DNA of 8,355 bases from DASUBN01 sp036263155 (GCA_036263155.1 DATAHN010000090.1:1-8355), one strand, 5' to 3'. Positions 1-5,966 are shown, counted from the first letter of the stretch. The notes: a model not told the origin generated them from the sequence alone. A program made the numbers and translations.

Positions 1-133
1 TCGCCTCACCGCCGAACTTCTTCGCCTGCACCACGGTCAAGGCCGCGGTCAGCGTGGTCTTGCCATGGTCAACGTGACCGATGGTGCCAACGTTCACGTG
101 CGGTTTGGTACGCTCGAATTTTGCCTTGGACAC
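1..133 (-). CDS. tuf: Elongation factor Tu, N-terminal part (gene runs off the left edge)
   Basis: EF-Tu is the GTPase that delivers aminoacyl-tRNA to the ribosomal A site in the cytoplasm. Only the first 44 codons are present. They begin SKAKFERTKPHVNVGTIGHV and contain the G1/P-loop GHVDHGKTT at residues 19-27, which is diagnostic of EF-Tu. The start is a GTG at 133-131, preceded seven bases upstream by a GGAG Shine-Dalgarno sequence (plus strand 141-144); no ATG lies in the right place. It is the last visible gene of a tRNA-Tyr/Gly/Thr operon, 69 bp after tRNA-Thr. That is the tufB context of E. coli, so this copy corresponds to tufB by position. Identity is near certain; the rest of the gene is outside the window. 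Confidence 0.96.
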   Translation of the reverse strand, partial: MSKAKFERTKPHVNVGTIGHVDHGKTTLTAALTVVQAKKFGGEA

Positions 134-171
134 GGTGCTACTCCGTTTTTTGCTCTGTTGCGTCTCACACT

Positions 172-198
172 GCCCTCTCCATATATATGGAGTCGGGC
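172..198 (-). other. Hairpin between tRNA-Thr and tuf
   Basis: Bases 177-192 form a perfect 16-bp palindrome, CTCCATATATATGGAG. Outside it GCCC (172-175) pairs with GGGC (195-198) across a small internal loop, giving an interrupted stem of about ten base pairs. No T-tract follows on the minus strand, so it is not an intrinsic terminator. Its place between the tRNA-Thr CCA end and the tuf ribosome binding site suggests an RNA processing or leader element. The function is inferred. Confidence 0.5.
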
Positions 199-202
199 GA
201 CC

Positions 203-278
203 TGGAGCCCATGACCGGAATCGAACCGGTGACCTCGTCCTTACCAAGGACGTGCTCTGCCGACTGAGCTACATGGGC
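203..278 (-). tRNA. tRNA-Thr (anticodon GGT)
   Basis: A complete 76-nt cloverleaf on the minus strand. The seven-base acceptor arms GCCCATG and CATGGGC pair. The D-arm has the usual TAGCTCAG start, the anticodon loop reads CTTGGTA (anticodon GGT, codons ACC/ACU), and the T-arm carries GGTTCGATTCC. The CCA end is encoded (plus-strand TGG at 203-205). It is the third tRNA of the operon, directly before tuf, and corresponds to E. coli thrT by position. Confidence 0.97.
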
Positions 279-333
279 GATAAACAGTCGGTCTCTCTCA
301 CTCTTTCGACGACACTCAGTCCAGCAAGCACTC

Positions 334-407
<74 letters not shown>

Positions 408-481
408 TTTAGGCGTTTAGTCCGGGCGCTCCGGTCTACCCTGCCAACGAGGGCTCCGGTGGTCTTAAGCGCCGCACTGTC

Positions 482-568
482 TGGTGGAGGGGGAAGGATT
501 CGAACCTTCGTAGGCGTAAAGCCAGCAGATTTACAGTCTGCCCTCGTTGGCCGCTTGAGTACCCCTCC
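482..568 (-). tRNA. tRNA-Tyr (anticodon GTA)
   Basis: A complete 87-nt class II tRNA on the minus strand, with acceptor arms GGAGGGG and CCCCTCC. The anticodon loop CTGTAAA gives anticodon GTA, and a long variable arm follows, as expected for bacterial tRNA-Tyr. The T-arm has GGTTCGAATCC and CCA is encoded (TGG at 482-484). It is the first gene behind the operon promoter, and no tRNA-Thr precedes it as thrU does in E. coli. Its bases 18-29 have an exact 12-nt complement in the downstream spacer (443-454). Confidence 0.97.
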
Positions 569-584
569 ACAGGCGAAGCCGGTA

Positions 585-614
585 ATTGTGCGATAAGTGG
601 CTGAACCGTGTCAA
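585..614 (-). promoter_or_regulatory. Sigma-70 promoter of the tRNA-Tyr-Gly-Thr-tuf operon
   Basis: On the minus strand a consensus -35 TTGACA (plus 609-614) is followed after 18 bp by the -10 CACAAT (585-590). Transcription would begin near 578, about ten bases before the mature 5' end of tRNA-Tyr at 568. The bases after the -10 are G+C-rich, as is common in stringently controlled stable-RNA promoters. The perfect -35 and the spacing make this the only good promoter candidate found here. Confidence 0.7.
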
Positions 615-775
615 CTTTAGACCCAGGAACGGCGCGGGTTTCGGGGGTATGGGCAGGGTCTTCCAGCCCCACCCCGCACGATATTTTCCCAGTCGGGTGG
701 CCCTAAAGCATAGGAGGGGCCAATCTGGGGGTGAGGAACCTTAATTAGAAGGCCAACATCCTCTTTGGGATGGCT
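615..775. other. Intergenic stretch between the pstS terminator and the tRNA operon promoter
   Basis: No ORF with a ribosome binding site, no tRNA and no strong promoter is visible on either strand. It probably holds only sequence upstream of the tRNA operon promoter. With the flanking elements, the gene-free gap from tRNA-Tyr to pstS (569-867) is accounted for by the promoter at 585-614 and the terminator at 776-817. Confidence 0.5.
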
Positions 776-817
776 AAAAAAGCGACGGCGGCAGGGCTCT
801 ATTGCCCTACCGCCGTC
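776..817 (-). terminator. Intrinsic terminator of pstS
   Basis: On the minus strand a 14-bp stem (arms 804-817 and 784-797, one G-U pair) closes a six-base loop and is followed two bases later by six T (plus-strand A at 776-781). It lies about 50 bp after the pstS stop, points the right way, and separates pstS from the tRNA operon. Confidence 0.93.
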
Positions 818-867
818 TCTGAGGTCTGCCGGGTGCCCTTACCGGGCGTCCGGCCCCCTCCCCGCGA

Positions 868-1926
868 TCAATGGAAGTTCTGGTGGCTGTTCAGGCTGAT
901 GCCCAGCTTGGCCTTCCAGTAGGACGCGATCAGGTCGTAGGTCTTCTGGGTCAGCGGCACGTACTGGAGCTTCTCAGCCTGCGCCTGACCCTTGGTCAGG
1001 GCCCAGCCGAAGAACTTGGCCACGGCGGTGTTCTGGGCCTTATCGCCATCAGCGCGCATCAGCACCCAGGTGGCGCCCGTGATCGGCCAGCTCTCGGCGC
1101 CCGGCTGGTCGGTGACGATCAGGAAGAAGCCATCCACCTTGGCGAAGTCGGCATTGGCGGAGGCTGCCTGGAAGCTCTTCAGCTCCGGGGCGACCGTCTT
1201 GCCGTCATGGTTCGCCATCATGGTGTAGGCCATGTTGTTCTGCAGCGCGTAGGCGTATTCCACGTAGCCGATGGAGCCCTTCACCTGGTTGACGAAGTTG
1301 GCCACGCCCGCGTTGCCCTTGCCACCGAGGCCGGTCGGCCAGGAGACGGCGGTGTCGGAGCCCACCTTGGTCTTCCACTCGTCGGAGACCTTGGACAGGT
1401 AGTTGGTGAAGGTGAAGGTCGTGCCCGAGCCGTCAGCGCGGTGCACCACGGCGATGGTGGAATCCGGCAGGGTCAGGCCCGGATTGAGGGCCGCGATGGC
1501 CTTGTCATTCCAGTTGGTGATCTTGCCCAGGTAGATGTCCGCAAGCACCTGGCCATTCAGCACCATCTGGCCGGGGGCCACGCCCGGGATGTTCACCACC
1601 GGGGTGATGCCGATGATGATCGCCGGGAACTGCACCAGGTTGTTCTGGGTCAGCACATCCGGAGTCAGGGGCTTGTCGGTGGCACCGAAGTTCACCGTCT
1701 TCTCCTCGACGGCCTTGATGCCGCCGCCGGAACCGATGGACTGATAGTTCAAAGCGATGCCGGTGTCCTTGTGGTAGGTGTCGGACCAGGCGGACAACAC
1801 CGGGTAGATAGCCGTGCTGCCGGCACCGGTGAATTGCTGCTGATCAGCCGCCGAAGCGGCGCCGCCGATGCTGGCTGCCAGCATGCCGGCAGCCAGGGCC
1901 GCCTTTTTGATGAAAGTGACTGACAT
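868..1926 (-). CDS. pstS: Periplasmic phosphate-binding protein PstS
   Basis: This is the high-affinity phosphate-binding component of the Pst ABC transporter and acts in the periplasm. At 352 aa it matches the family length (about 346 in E. coli). Residues 1-26 form a Sec signal peptide (KK, hydrophobic core, cleavage after ASA). The phosphate-site motifs are in order: TGAGST at 33-38, IGSGGG at 64-69, FGATDKPL at 80-87 with the conserved Asp84, and RADGSGTT at 163-170 with the conserved Arg163. The ATG at 1926-1924 has a GGGAG Shine-Dalgarno sequence seven bases upstream (plus 1934-1938). The gene is monocistronic: tandem Pho boxes upstream, a strong terminator downstream, and no pstC, pstA or pstB beside it. 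It therefore supplies a transporter encoded elsewhere. Identity is certain to family level; the phosphate rather than molybdate or sulfate assignment rests on these motifs and the Pho context. Confidence 0.96.
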   Translation of the reverse strand: MSVTFIKKAALAAGMLAASIGGAASAADQQQFTGAGSTAIYPVLSAWSDTYHKDTGIALNYQSIGSGGGIKAVEEKTVNFGATDKPLTPDVLTQNNLVQFPAIIIGITPVVNIPGVAPGQMVLNGQVLADIYLGKITNWNDKAIAALNPGLTLPDSTIAVVHRADGSGTTFTFTNYLSKVSDEWKTKVGSDTAVSWPTGLGGKGNAGVANFVNQVKGSIGYVEYAYALQNNMAYTMMANHDGKTVAPELKSFQAASANADFAKVDGFFLIVTDQPGAESWPITGATWVLMRADGDKAQNTAVAKFFGWALTKGQAQAEKLQYVPLTQKTYDLIASYWKAKLGISLNSHQNFH

Positions 1927-2000
1927 GTCGTGACTCCCTAATTTAAGAGATGGTCGGATTTGGCACGCCCCGCGGGGCCTGCCCGTCCGGGATGCGCGCC

Positions 2001-2056
2001 ACTTTAGGGGAGGGGCGTTACGCCTCCATGACTGAAATATTTCAACAGTATTACAG
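2001..2056 (-). promoter_or_regulatory. Pho-regulated promoter of pstS: two tandem Pho boxes and a -10
   Basis: On the minus strand four 7-bp half-sites lie in strict 11-bp register: CTGTAAT (2050-2056), TTGAAAT (2039-2045), CAGTCAT (2028-2034) and GCGTAAC (2017-2023). They match the PhoB half-site CTGTMAY at about 7, 4, 6 and 5 of 7 positions. Exactly 10 bp after the last one comes TAAAGT (2001-2006), a 4/6 match to the -10. This is the known PhoB activation geometry, with the box replacing the -35, and two tandem boxes also occur at E. coli pstS. The leader of roughly 70 nt holds a GC-rich palindrome at 1967-1978. Confidence 0.75.
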
Positions 2057-2114
2057 CGTCCGGCCGCCCCTTGTGATTTGACGTTTCACCCTGCCTTCAC
2101 GGGATCGGAAGGAA

Positions 2115-2145
2115 ACGAAAAACCCACAGCCATGGGCGCTGTGGG
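2115..2145 (-). terminator. Intrinsic terminator after the small arginine-rich ORF
   Basis: On the minus strand CCCACAGC (2138-2145) pairs with GCTGTGGG (2123-2130) around a seven-base loop and is followed at once by TTTTT (plus A at 2118-2122). It lies 33 bp after the stop of the 50-codon ORF at 2179, and no other minus-strand gene ends here. This supports a real transcription unit upstream. Confidence 0.85.
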
Positions 2146-2178
2146 CGGGGGTAACCGGGGGGCGGGAAATTGGGGGTG

Positions 2179-2331
2179 TCAGGCAGCCTTCTTGGGCGTG
2201 GTGCCGCGGGGGCTGTTGTCTCCAGGGTTCGCTCCGGGAGCGTGGCGGTTCAAACGGCGGCGCCGGCGGCCTGAGGCCAGCCGCTGCAGGCGGCTTTCCA
2301 GGGTGTAGGAATCGGTGTTGATGAGCTTCAT
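2179..2331 (-). CDS. Small arginine-rich basic protein, 50 aa, not recognised
   Basis: The product begins MKLINTDSYTLESRL. Residues 7-20 could form an amphipathic helix, residues 21-30 are GRRRRRLNRH with five arginines in a row, and the tail is Pro/Gly/Lys-rich and ends TPKKAA. There is no signal peptide, membrane segment or cysteine, so a cytoplasmic, strongly basic protein is likely. The ATG at 2331 is chosen because AAAGGA (plus 2341-2346) lies nine bases upstream. A longer reading from 2466 has no ribosome binding site and starts against the porin terminator. The unit is bracketed by the porin terminator (2468-2495) and its own (2115-2145), so it must have its own promoter, which I could not identify, or live on read-through. 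Binding to nucleic acid or polyphosphate is possible from charge alone, but that is speculation. A small regulatory RNA is the alternative. Confidence 0.55.
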   Translation of the reverse strand: MKLINTDSYTLESRLQRLASGRRRRRLNRHAPGANPGDNSPRGTTPKKAA

Positions 2332-2467
2332 GGCGGCAGATCCTTTCGCGGGGTGGGGTTCGAACGGCATTCTGGCGGGATTTTCTTGCGCCCCTGTTAA
2401 GGGGCCATGAAGAACTGAAGTCGGCAGCATGCGAAGGCTCCCGGGTGCTTCAGCTTTTAAAGGCACG
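2332..2467 (-). other. Leader region of the small ORF
   Basis: This gap must hold the promoter of the 50-codon gene if it is independent, but no convincing -35/-10 pair or Pho box was found. A small stem-loop is present: GCCCCT and AGGGGC around TAAC on the minus strand (plus 2390-2405). It lies upstream of the AAAGGA ribosome binding site. Confidence 0.35.
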
Positions 2468-2495
2468 AAAAAAGGGCGGGTCTTTCGACCCGCCC
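2468..2495 (-). terminator. Intrinsic terminator of the porin gene
   Basis: On the minus strand a perfect 9-bp GC-rich stem, GGGCGGGTC (2487-2495) with GACCCGCCC (2474-2482), closes a GAAA tetraloop and runs straight into TTTTTT (plus A at 2468-2473). It lies about 37 bp after the porin stop at 2533. Confidence 0.95.
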
Positions 2496-2532
2496 CAACT
2501 CTCGTCTCGGAGGCTTGGAACTTAAGGCTGGA

Positions 2533-3654
2533 TCAGAACTTGATCTGGGCCCACACGCCGAACTCGTCGAACTTGAGGTCGGTGGTGGCGTCGTCGGTCA
2601 GCTTCTCGTTCTTCCAGGCGAATGCCCAGGTGATGTTCTTGTTGCTCTTCAGCGAGACGCCGACGTTGTAGTACTTGTCCTGCAGGGACGAGTTGGTGTC
2701 CTTGCGCGGCTTCACGTTGTCGTAGCGGCCGAACACGCCCCACTGGGTGTCGGGGAAGTCGTAGGACGCGAACACGGAGTAGCCGTCAGCCTTGTCTTCG
2801 GTGTTGGTGAAGATCAGCTTGGAACCGAAGTCGTCGGCGGTGAAGTACTCCAGGCCCGCGGTCAGGCCGGACGCTTTCCAGGCGATGAGGGCGTCGGTGC
2901 GGGTCGCGGTGTTCTTGGACACCGCGGCGTTGGCCGTCTCGTTGGCCTCCGTGTCCTGGCCCAGCTCGCCGGTGTAGTAGCCCACCGCGATGTTCAGGCC
3001 GTCCACCGGCATGAAGTTCACACGGCCCTCGAAGTCCATGGTCTTGCTGCGGGTCGGGTTCTTGTAGCCGCCGCCGTTGACCAGCGCCGCCGAGTAGCCG
3101 AACACGCCGCTGCCGCCGGAGAGGTTCACGCCCCAGTCGGAGGAGTTGCCGAAGCTGCCGATGCCGCCGATCTCGCTACGGTCGATCAGGGTGTTCTCCA
3201 CGAAGCGGTAGCCGTAGATGCCTTCCGCGTACGGGATCCAGGGCATGTCCGAGGCGCCGAGGCGCAGCACGGTCATGTCGCTGAACTTGCCCTGCACGTA
3301 GGCCTTCTTGATGAACACCTGGGTCTCAGGGGCATTGCCGCTGGACGACACGCTCACCGGGGCGCCGGTGGAGTCCGTGCCGGTGCCGGTCACGGAGAGC
3401 TTCGGGAAGTTGAAGTCGGTGGTCACGTTCACGGACCACACATCGTCGAACTGATGGCCGAAGATCAGGTAGGCGCGCTTCACGTCCAGACCGATGCCGT
3501 TCGGGTCCACATCGGTGCCGTTGTTCTGGTTGTTCACGCTGGTGAAGTCGACGAACATGACGCCGCCGAGGGTAGTATCGCCCGCGTCGGCGTGGGCCAG
3601 CGGAGCGGCCAAGGCCGCGGCGACCGCCAGCGAGATCAGGTTGAGCTTACGCAT
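2533..3654 (-). CDS. Outer-membrane porin, Pho-regulated, OprO/OprP-like
   Basis: The 373-aa precursor has a signal peptide at 1-22 (MRKLN, hydrophobic core, cleavage after AHA). The mature chain alternates polar and aromatic residues in short stretches typical of a beta-barrel, with Gly/Asn/Ser-rich turns and a C-terminal phenylalanine (WAQIKF), the signal for outer-membrane insertion. Residues 57-63 (DVKRAYL) and the following FxDxWSVNVTTDF pattern resemble the start of OprO/OprP-like porins. It is shorter than OprP (about 440 aa), so the family placement is tentative. The ATG at 3654 has GGGAG nine bases upstream (plus 3664-3668). A near-consensus Pho box controls it, and it sits beside pstS and ppk, so uptake of phosphate or another anionic phosphorus compound is a reasonable inference. 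Porin class is well supported; substrate is not. Confidence 0.82.
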   Translation of the reverse strand: MRKLNLISLAVAAALAAPLAHADAGDTTLGGVMFVDFTSVNNQNNGTDVDPNGIGLDVKRAYLIFGHQFDDVWSVNVTTDFNFPKLSVTGTGTDSTGAPVSVSSSGNAPETQVFIKKAYVQGKFSDMTVLRLGASDMPWIPYAEGIYGYRFVENTLIDRSEIGGIGSFGNSSDWGVNLSGGSGVFGYSAALVNGGGYKNPTRSKTMDFEGRVNFMPVDGLNIAVGYYTGELGQDTEANETANAAVSKNTATRTDALIAWKASGLTAGLEYFTADDFGSKLIFTNTEDKADGYSVFASYDFPDTQWGVFGRYDNVKPRKDTNSSLQDKYYNVGVSLKSNKNITWAFAWKNEKLTDDATTDLKFDEFGVWAQIKF

Positions 3655-3717
3655 GTCAAAGGTCTCCCTATGATTGATTTAAACCGGAAATCTGCCGGCA
3701 GGGCCGGATGGCGGGCA

Positions 3718-3773
3718 AGGTTACGGAGCGCCTATGACAGGCAGATTACAGAACCGGGAACCTGATGTGACAG
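3718..3773 (-). promoter_or_regulatory. Pho-box promoter of the porin gene
   Basis: On the minus strand CTGTAATCTGCCTGTCAT (plus 3734-3751) is a Pho box with half-sites matching CTGTMAY at 7/7 each, four bases apart. Ten bp downstream lies TAACCT (3718-3723), a weak -10. A further perfect half-site CTGTCAC (3767-3773) sits 22 bp upstream, in the same 11-bp phase, and may extend PhoB binding. The leader of about 57 nt contains two short inverted repeats (3676-3692 and 3695-3707). Confidence 0.82.
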
Positions 3774-3851
3774 GTTAAAACACCACAGGACAACCCTCGT
3801 CCCCCACGGATCCAGGCGCATATGTTGTATGGCCGCGTCGGGATGGCGGCC

Positions 3852-3885
3852 CTGTCATATGCTTGTAAACCTGGATGCGTATATA
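3852..3885 (+). promoter_or_regulatory. Pho-box promoter of ppk
   Basis: CTGTCAT (3852-3858), four bases, then TTGTAAA (3863-3869) form a Pho box (7/7 and 5/7 half-site matches). Exactly 10 bp later comes TATATA (3880-3885), a 5/6 match to the -10. Transcription would start near 3892. The box spans the in-frame ATG at 3859, so that ATG could not be translated from this promoter. It diverges from the porin Pho box about 100 bp away. Confidence 0.7.
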
Positions 3886-3900
3886 AGCGGCGTGGACAGC

Positions 3901-5958
3901 GTGGACCTCAACCAACCCGGCCTCTACATCAACCGCGAGTTGAGCCAGCTGGCATTCAACCGCCGGGTCCTGGACCTGGCCCAGGACCCCTCGCTGCCGC
4001 TCCTCGAACGGCTGCGCTTCCTGTGCATCTCCTCCACCAACCTGGACGAGTTCTACGAGATCCGCCTGGCGGGCCTGAAGCAGCGCCTGGAGCTCCAGAC
4101 CGCGCCCATGGGCCCGGACGACCTGCCGGACTCCGAGGCGATGCGGTGCATCAGCGAGGAGGCCCGCGATCTCGTCAGCCAGCAGTACCGCACGCTCAAT
4201 GAGCTCCTGATCCCGGCGCTCGAGAAAGCCGCGATCCGCGTACTGAAGCGCAGCGAGTGGAATGCCGCCCAGGAAGCCTGGATGCACAAGTACTTCCACG
4301 ACGAGGTGCTGCCGGTGCTCTCCCCGATGGGACTCGATCCCTCGCACCCCTTCCCGCGCATCCTCAACAAGAGCCTCAACTTCATCGTCTCGCTGGAGGG
4401 CAAGGACGCCTTCGGCCGCAACAGCGGCATGGCGGTGGTACAGGCGCCCCGTTCCCTGCCGCGCGTCATCCAGATCCCGGCCGAGGCGAAGGACGGGCAC
4501 CCCTTCGTGCTGCTCTCCTCCGTCATCCATGCCCACGTGGAGGAGCTGTTCCCGGGCATGAAGGTGACGGGCTGCTACCAGTTCCGCGTCACCCGCAACA
4601 GCGACCTGTACGTGGACGAGGAAGACATCGACGACATGCTGCGCGCGGTGCAGGGTGAGCTGGCCTCGCGCCGCTACGGCGACGCGGTGCGCCTGGAGTT
4701 GGCGGCGGAGTGTCCCGAGGAGACCGCCGCGTTCCTGCTCTCGGAATTCGAGCTCGCGCCGGAGGATCTCTTCACTGTGGAGGGACCGGTGAACCTGAGC
4801 CGCCTCGACGCCGTGTACGACATGGTGGACCGCCCCGAGCTCAAGTACCCGCCGTTCGTCCCCGGCGTCCCCAAGGCGCTCGCCGCAGGCAGGCCCCTCT
4901 GCGAGGTGCTGGATGAGAAGGACGTGCTGCTGCACCACCCCTACGAGTCGTTCATGCCGGTGCTGGACTTCCTGCGCCAGGCCGCCGCAGACCCCAAGGT
5001 GCTGGCCATCAAGCAGACCCTGTACCGCACCGGCCCGGATTCGCCGATCGTCGACGCCCTGCTCGCCGCCGCCCATGCCGGCAAGGAAGTCACGGTGGTG
5101 ATCGAGCTGCGCGCCCGCTTCGACGAGGCGGACAACATCGCGCTCGCCAACCGCCTGCAGGAGGCCGGCGCCCACGTGGTGTACGGCATCGTGGGCTACA
5201 AGACCCACGCGAAGATGATCCTGGTGGTGCGGCGCGAGGGCCGGAAGCTGCGGCGCTACGTGCACCTCGGCACCGGCAACTACCACCCGCGCACCTCCCG
5301 CATCTACACCGACTACAGCCTGTTCAGCTCCGACGCAGACATGGGCGAGGACGTGAACCGCATCTTCCTGCAGCTCACGAGCCTCGGCAAGCTGAGCAAG
5401 CTCTCCTGCCTCAAGCAGTCGCCGTTCACGCTGCACACCGACGTGGTGGAGATGATCGACCGGGAGCGCAAGCATGCCGCCGCCGGCAAGCCGGCGCGCA
5501 TCATCGCCAAGCTGAACGCACTCACCGAACCCGGCGTGATCCAGGCCCTGTACCGGGCCGGGATGGCGGGCGTGAAGATCGACCTGATCGTAAGAGGAGT
5601 GTGCTGCCTCAGGCCCGGCATCCCGGGCATGTCCGACAACATCAGGGTGCGCTCGGTGCTGGGCCGCTTCCTGGAGCACACCCGGGTCTACTGCTTCCAC
5701 AACGGCGGCAAGCGCGAGGTCTACTGCGCCAGCGCTGACTGGATGGAGCGCAACTTCTTCCGCCGGGTGGAGGTGTGCTTCCCCATCACCCAGAAGAAGC
5801 TTCGGGACCGGCTGCTGGTGGACCTCAAGCGCTACCTCAAGGACAACACCGGTGCCTGGCAGCTCGCCACCGACGGACGCTACCGGCGGCTGTCAGCGAA
5901 AGGGAAGAAACACCATTCGGCACAACAAGAACTCTTGGCGCAGTACGCGGACAAGTAG
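3901..5958 (+). CDS. ppk: Polyphosphate kinase 1
   Basis: Ppk reversibly polymerises the gamma-phosphate of ATP into inorganic polyphosphate. With the GTG at 3901 as start the protein is 685 aa (688 in E. coli) and the active site numbers almost as in E. coli: His436 in YKTHAKM is the phosphorylated histidine (H435), His455 is in YVHLGTGNY (H454), and Arg376 in LYRTGPDS, Arg406 in RARFDEADN, His593 in FLEHTRVY and Asn47 in STNLDEFY are the ATP-site residues. N-terminal, head and two C-terminal phospholipase-D-like domains are all complete. In-frame starts also exist at 3829, 3859 (both ATG) and 3892 (GTG), and none has a strong Shine-Dalgarno sequence. 3901 or 3892 is preferred because the likely promoter -10 lies at 3880-3885 and because the ELSQLAF region then aligns with the E. 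coli N-terminus. It is divergent from the porin and convergent with ppx. Confidence 0.95.
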   Translation: MDLNQPGLYINRELSQLAFNRRVLDLAQDPSLPLLERLRFLCISSTNLDEFYEIRLAGLKQRLELQTAPMGPDDLPDSEAMRCISEEARDLVSQQYRTLNELLIPALEKAAIRVLKRSEWNAAQEAWMHKYFHDEVLPVLSPMGLDPSHPFPRILNKSLNFIVSLEGKDAFGRNSGMAVVQAPRSLPRVIQIPAEAKDGHPFVLLSSVIHAHVEELFPGMKVTGCYQFRVTRNSDLYVDEEDIDDMLRAVQGELASRRYGDAVRLELAAECPEETAAFLLSEFELAPEDLFTVEGPVNLSRLDAVYDMVDRPELKYPPFVPGVPKALAAGRPLCEVLDEKDVLLHHPYESFMPVLDFLRQAAADPKVLAIKQTLYRTGPDSPIVDALLAAAHAGKEVTVVIELRARFDEADNIALANRLQEAGAHVVYGIVGYKTHAKMILVVRREGRKLRRYVHLGTGNYHPRTSRIYTDYSLFSSDADMGEDVNRIFLQLTSLGKLSKLSCLKQSPFTLHTDVVEMIDRERKHAAAGKPARIIAKLNALTEPGVIQALYRAGMAGVKIDLIVRGVCCLRPGIPGMSDNIRVRSVLGRFLEHTRVYCFHNGGKREVYCASADWMERNFFRRVEVCFPITQKKLRDRLLVDLKRYLKDNTGAWQLATDGRYRRLSAKGKKHHSAQQELLAQYADK

Positions 5959-5966
5959 GAACGCAG

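Noticed and set aside
871..1923. Plus-strand ORF opposite pstS
   Set aside because: It covers pstS almost exactly in the complementary frame, with biased Gly/Val/His composition and no start signal.
2033..2044. 12-bp palindrome TGAAATATTTCA as a separate operator
   Set aside because: It is made by the overlap of phased Pho half-sites and the A/T spacer between them, so no second regulator is needed to explain it.
2179..2466. 95-codon version of the small ORF starting at 2466
   Set aside because: Its start directly abuts the porin terminator T-tract and has no Shine-Dalgarno sequence. The ATG at 2331 has AAAGGA at good spacing.
2515..3765. Plus-strand ORF opposite the porin
   Set aside because: It is an antisense shadow. 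The porin strand has the signal peptide, terminal Phe, Pho box and terminator.
3775..5700. Long minus-strand ORF (641 codons) opposite ppk
   Set aside because: It mirrors the ppk coding frame, has a His/Val/Gln/Arg-rich low-complexity composition with no family features, and no ribosome binding site. It is a shadow of GC-rich codon use.
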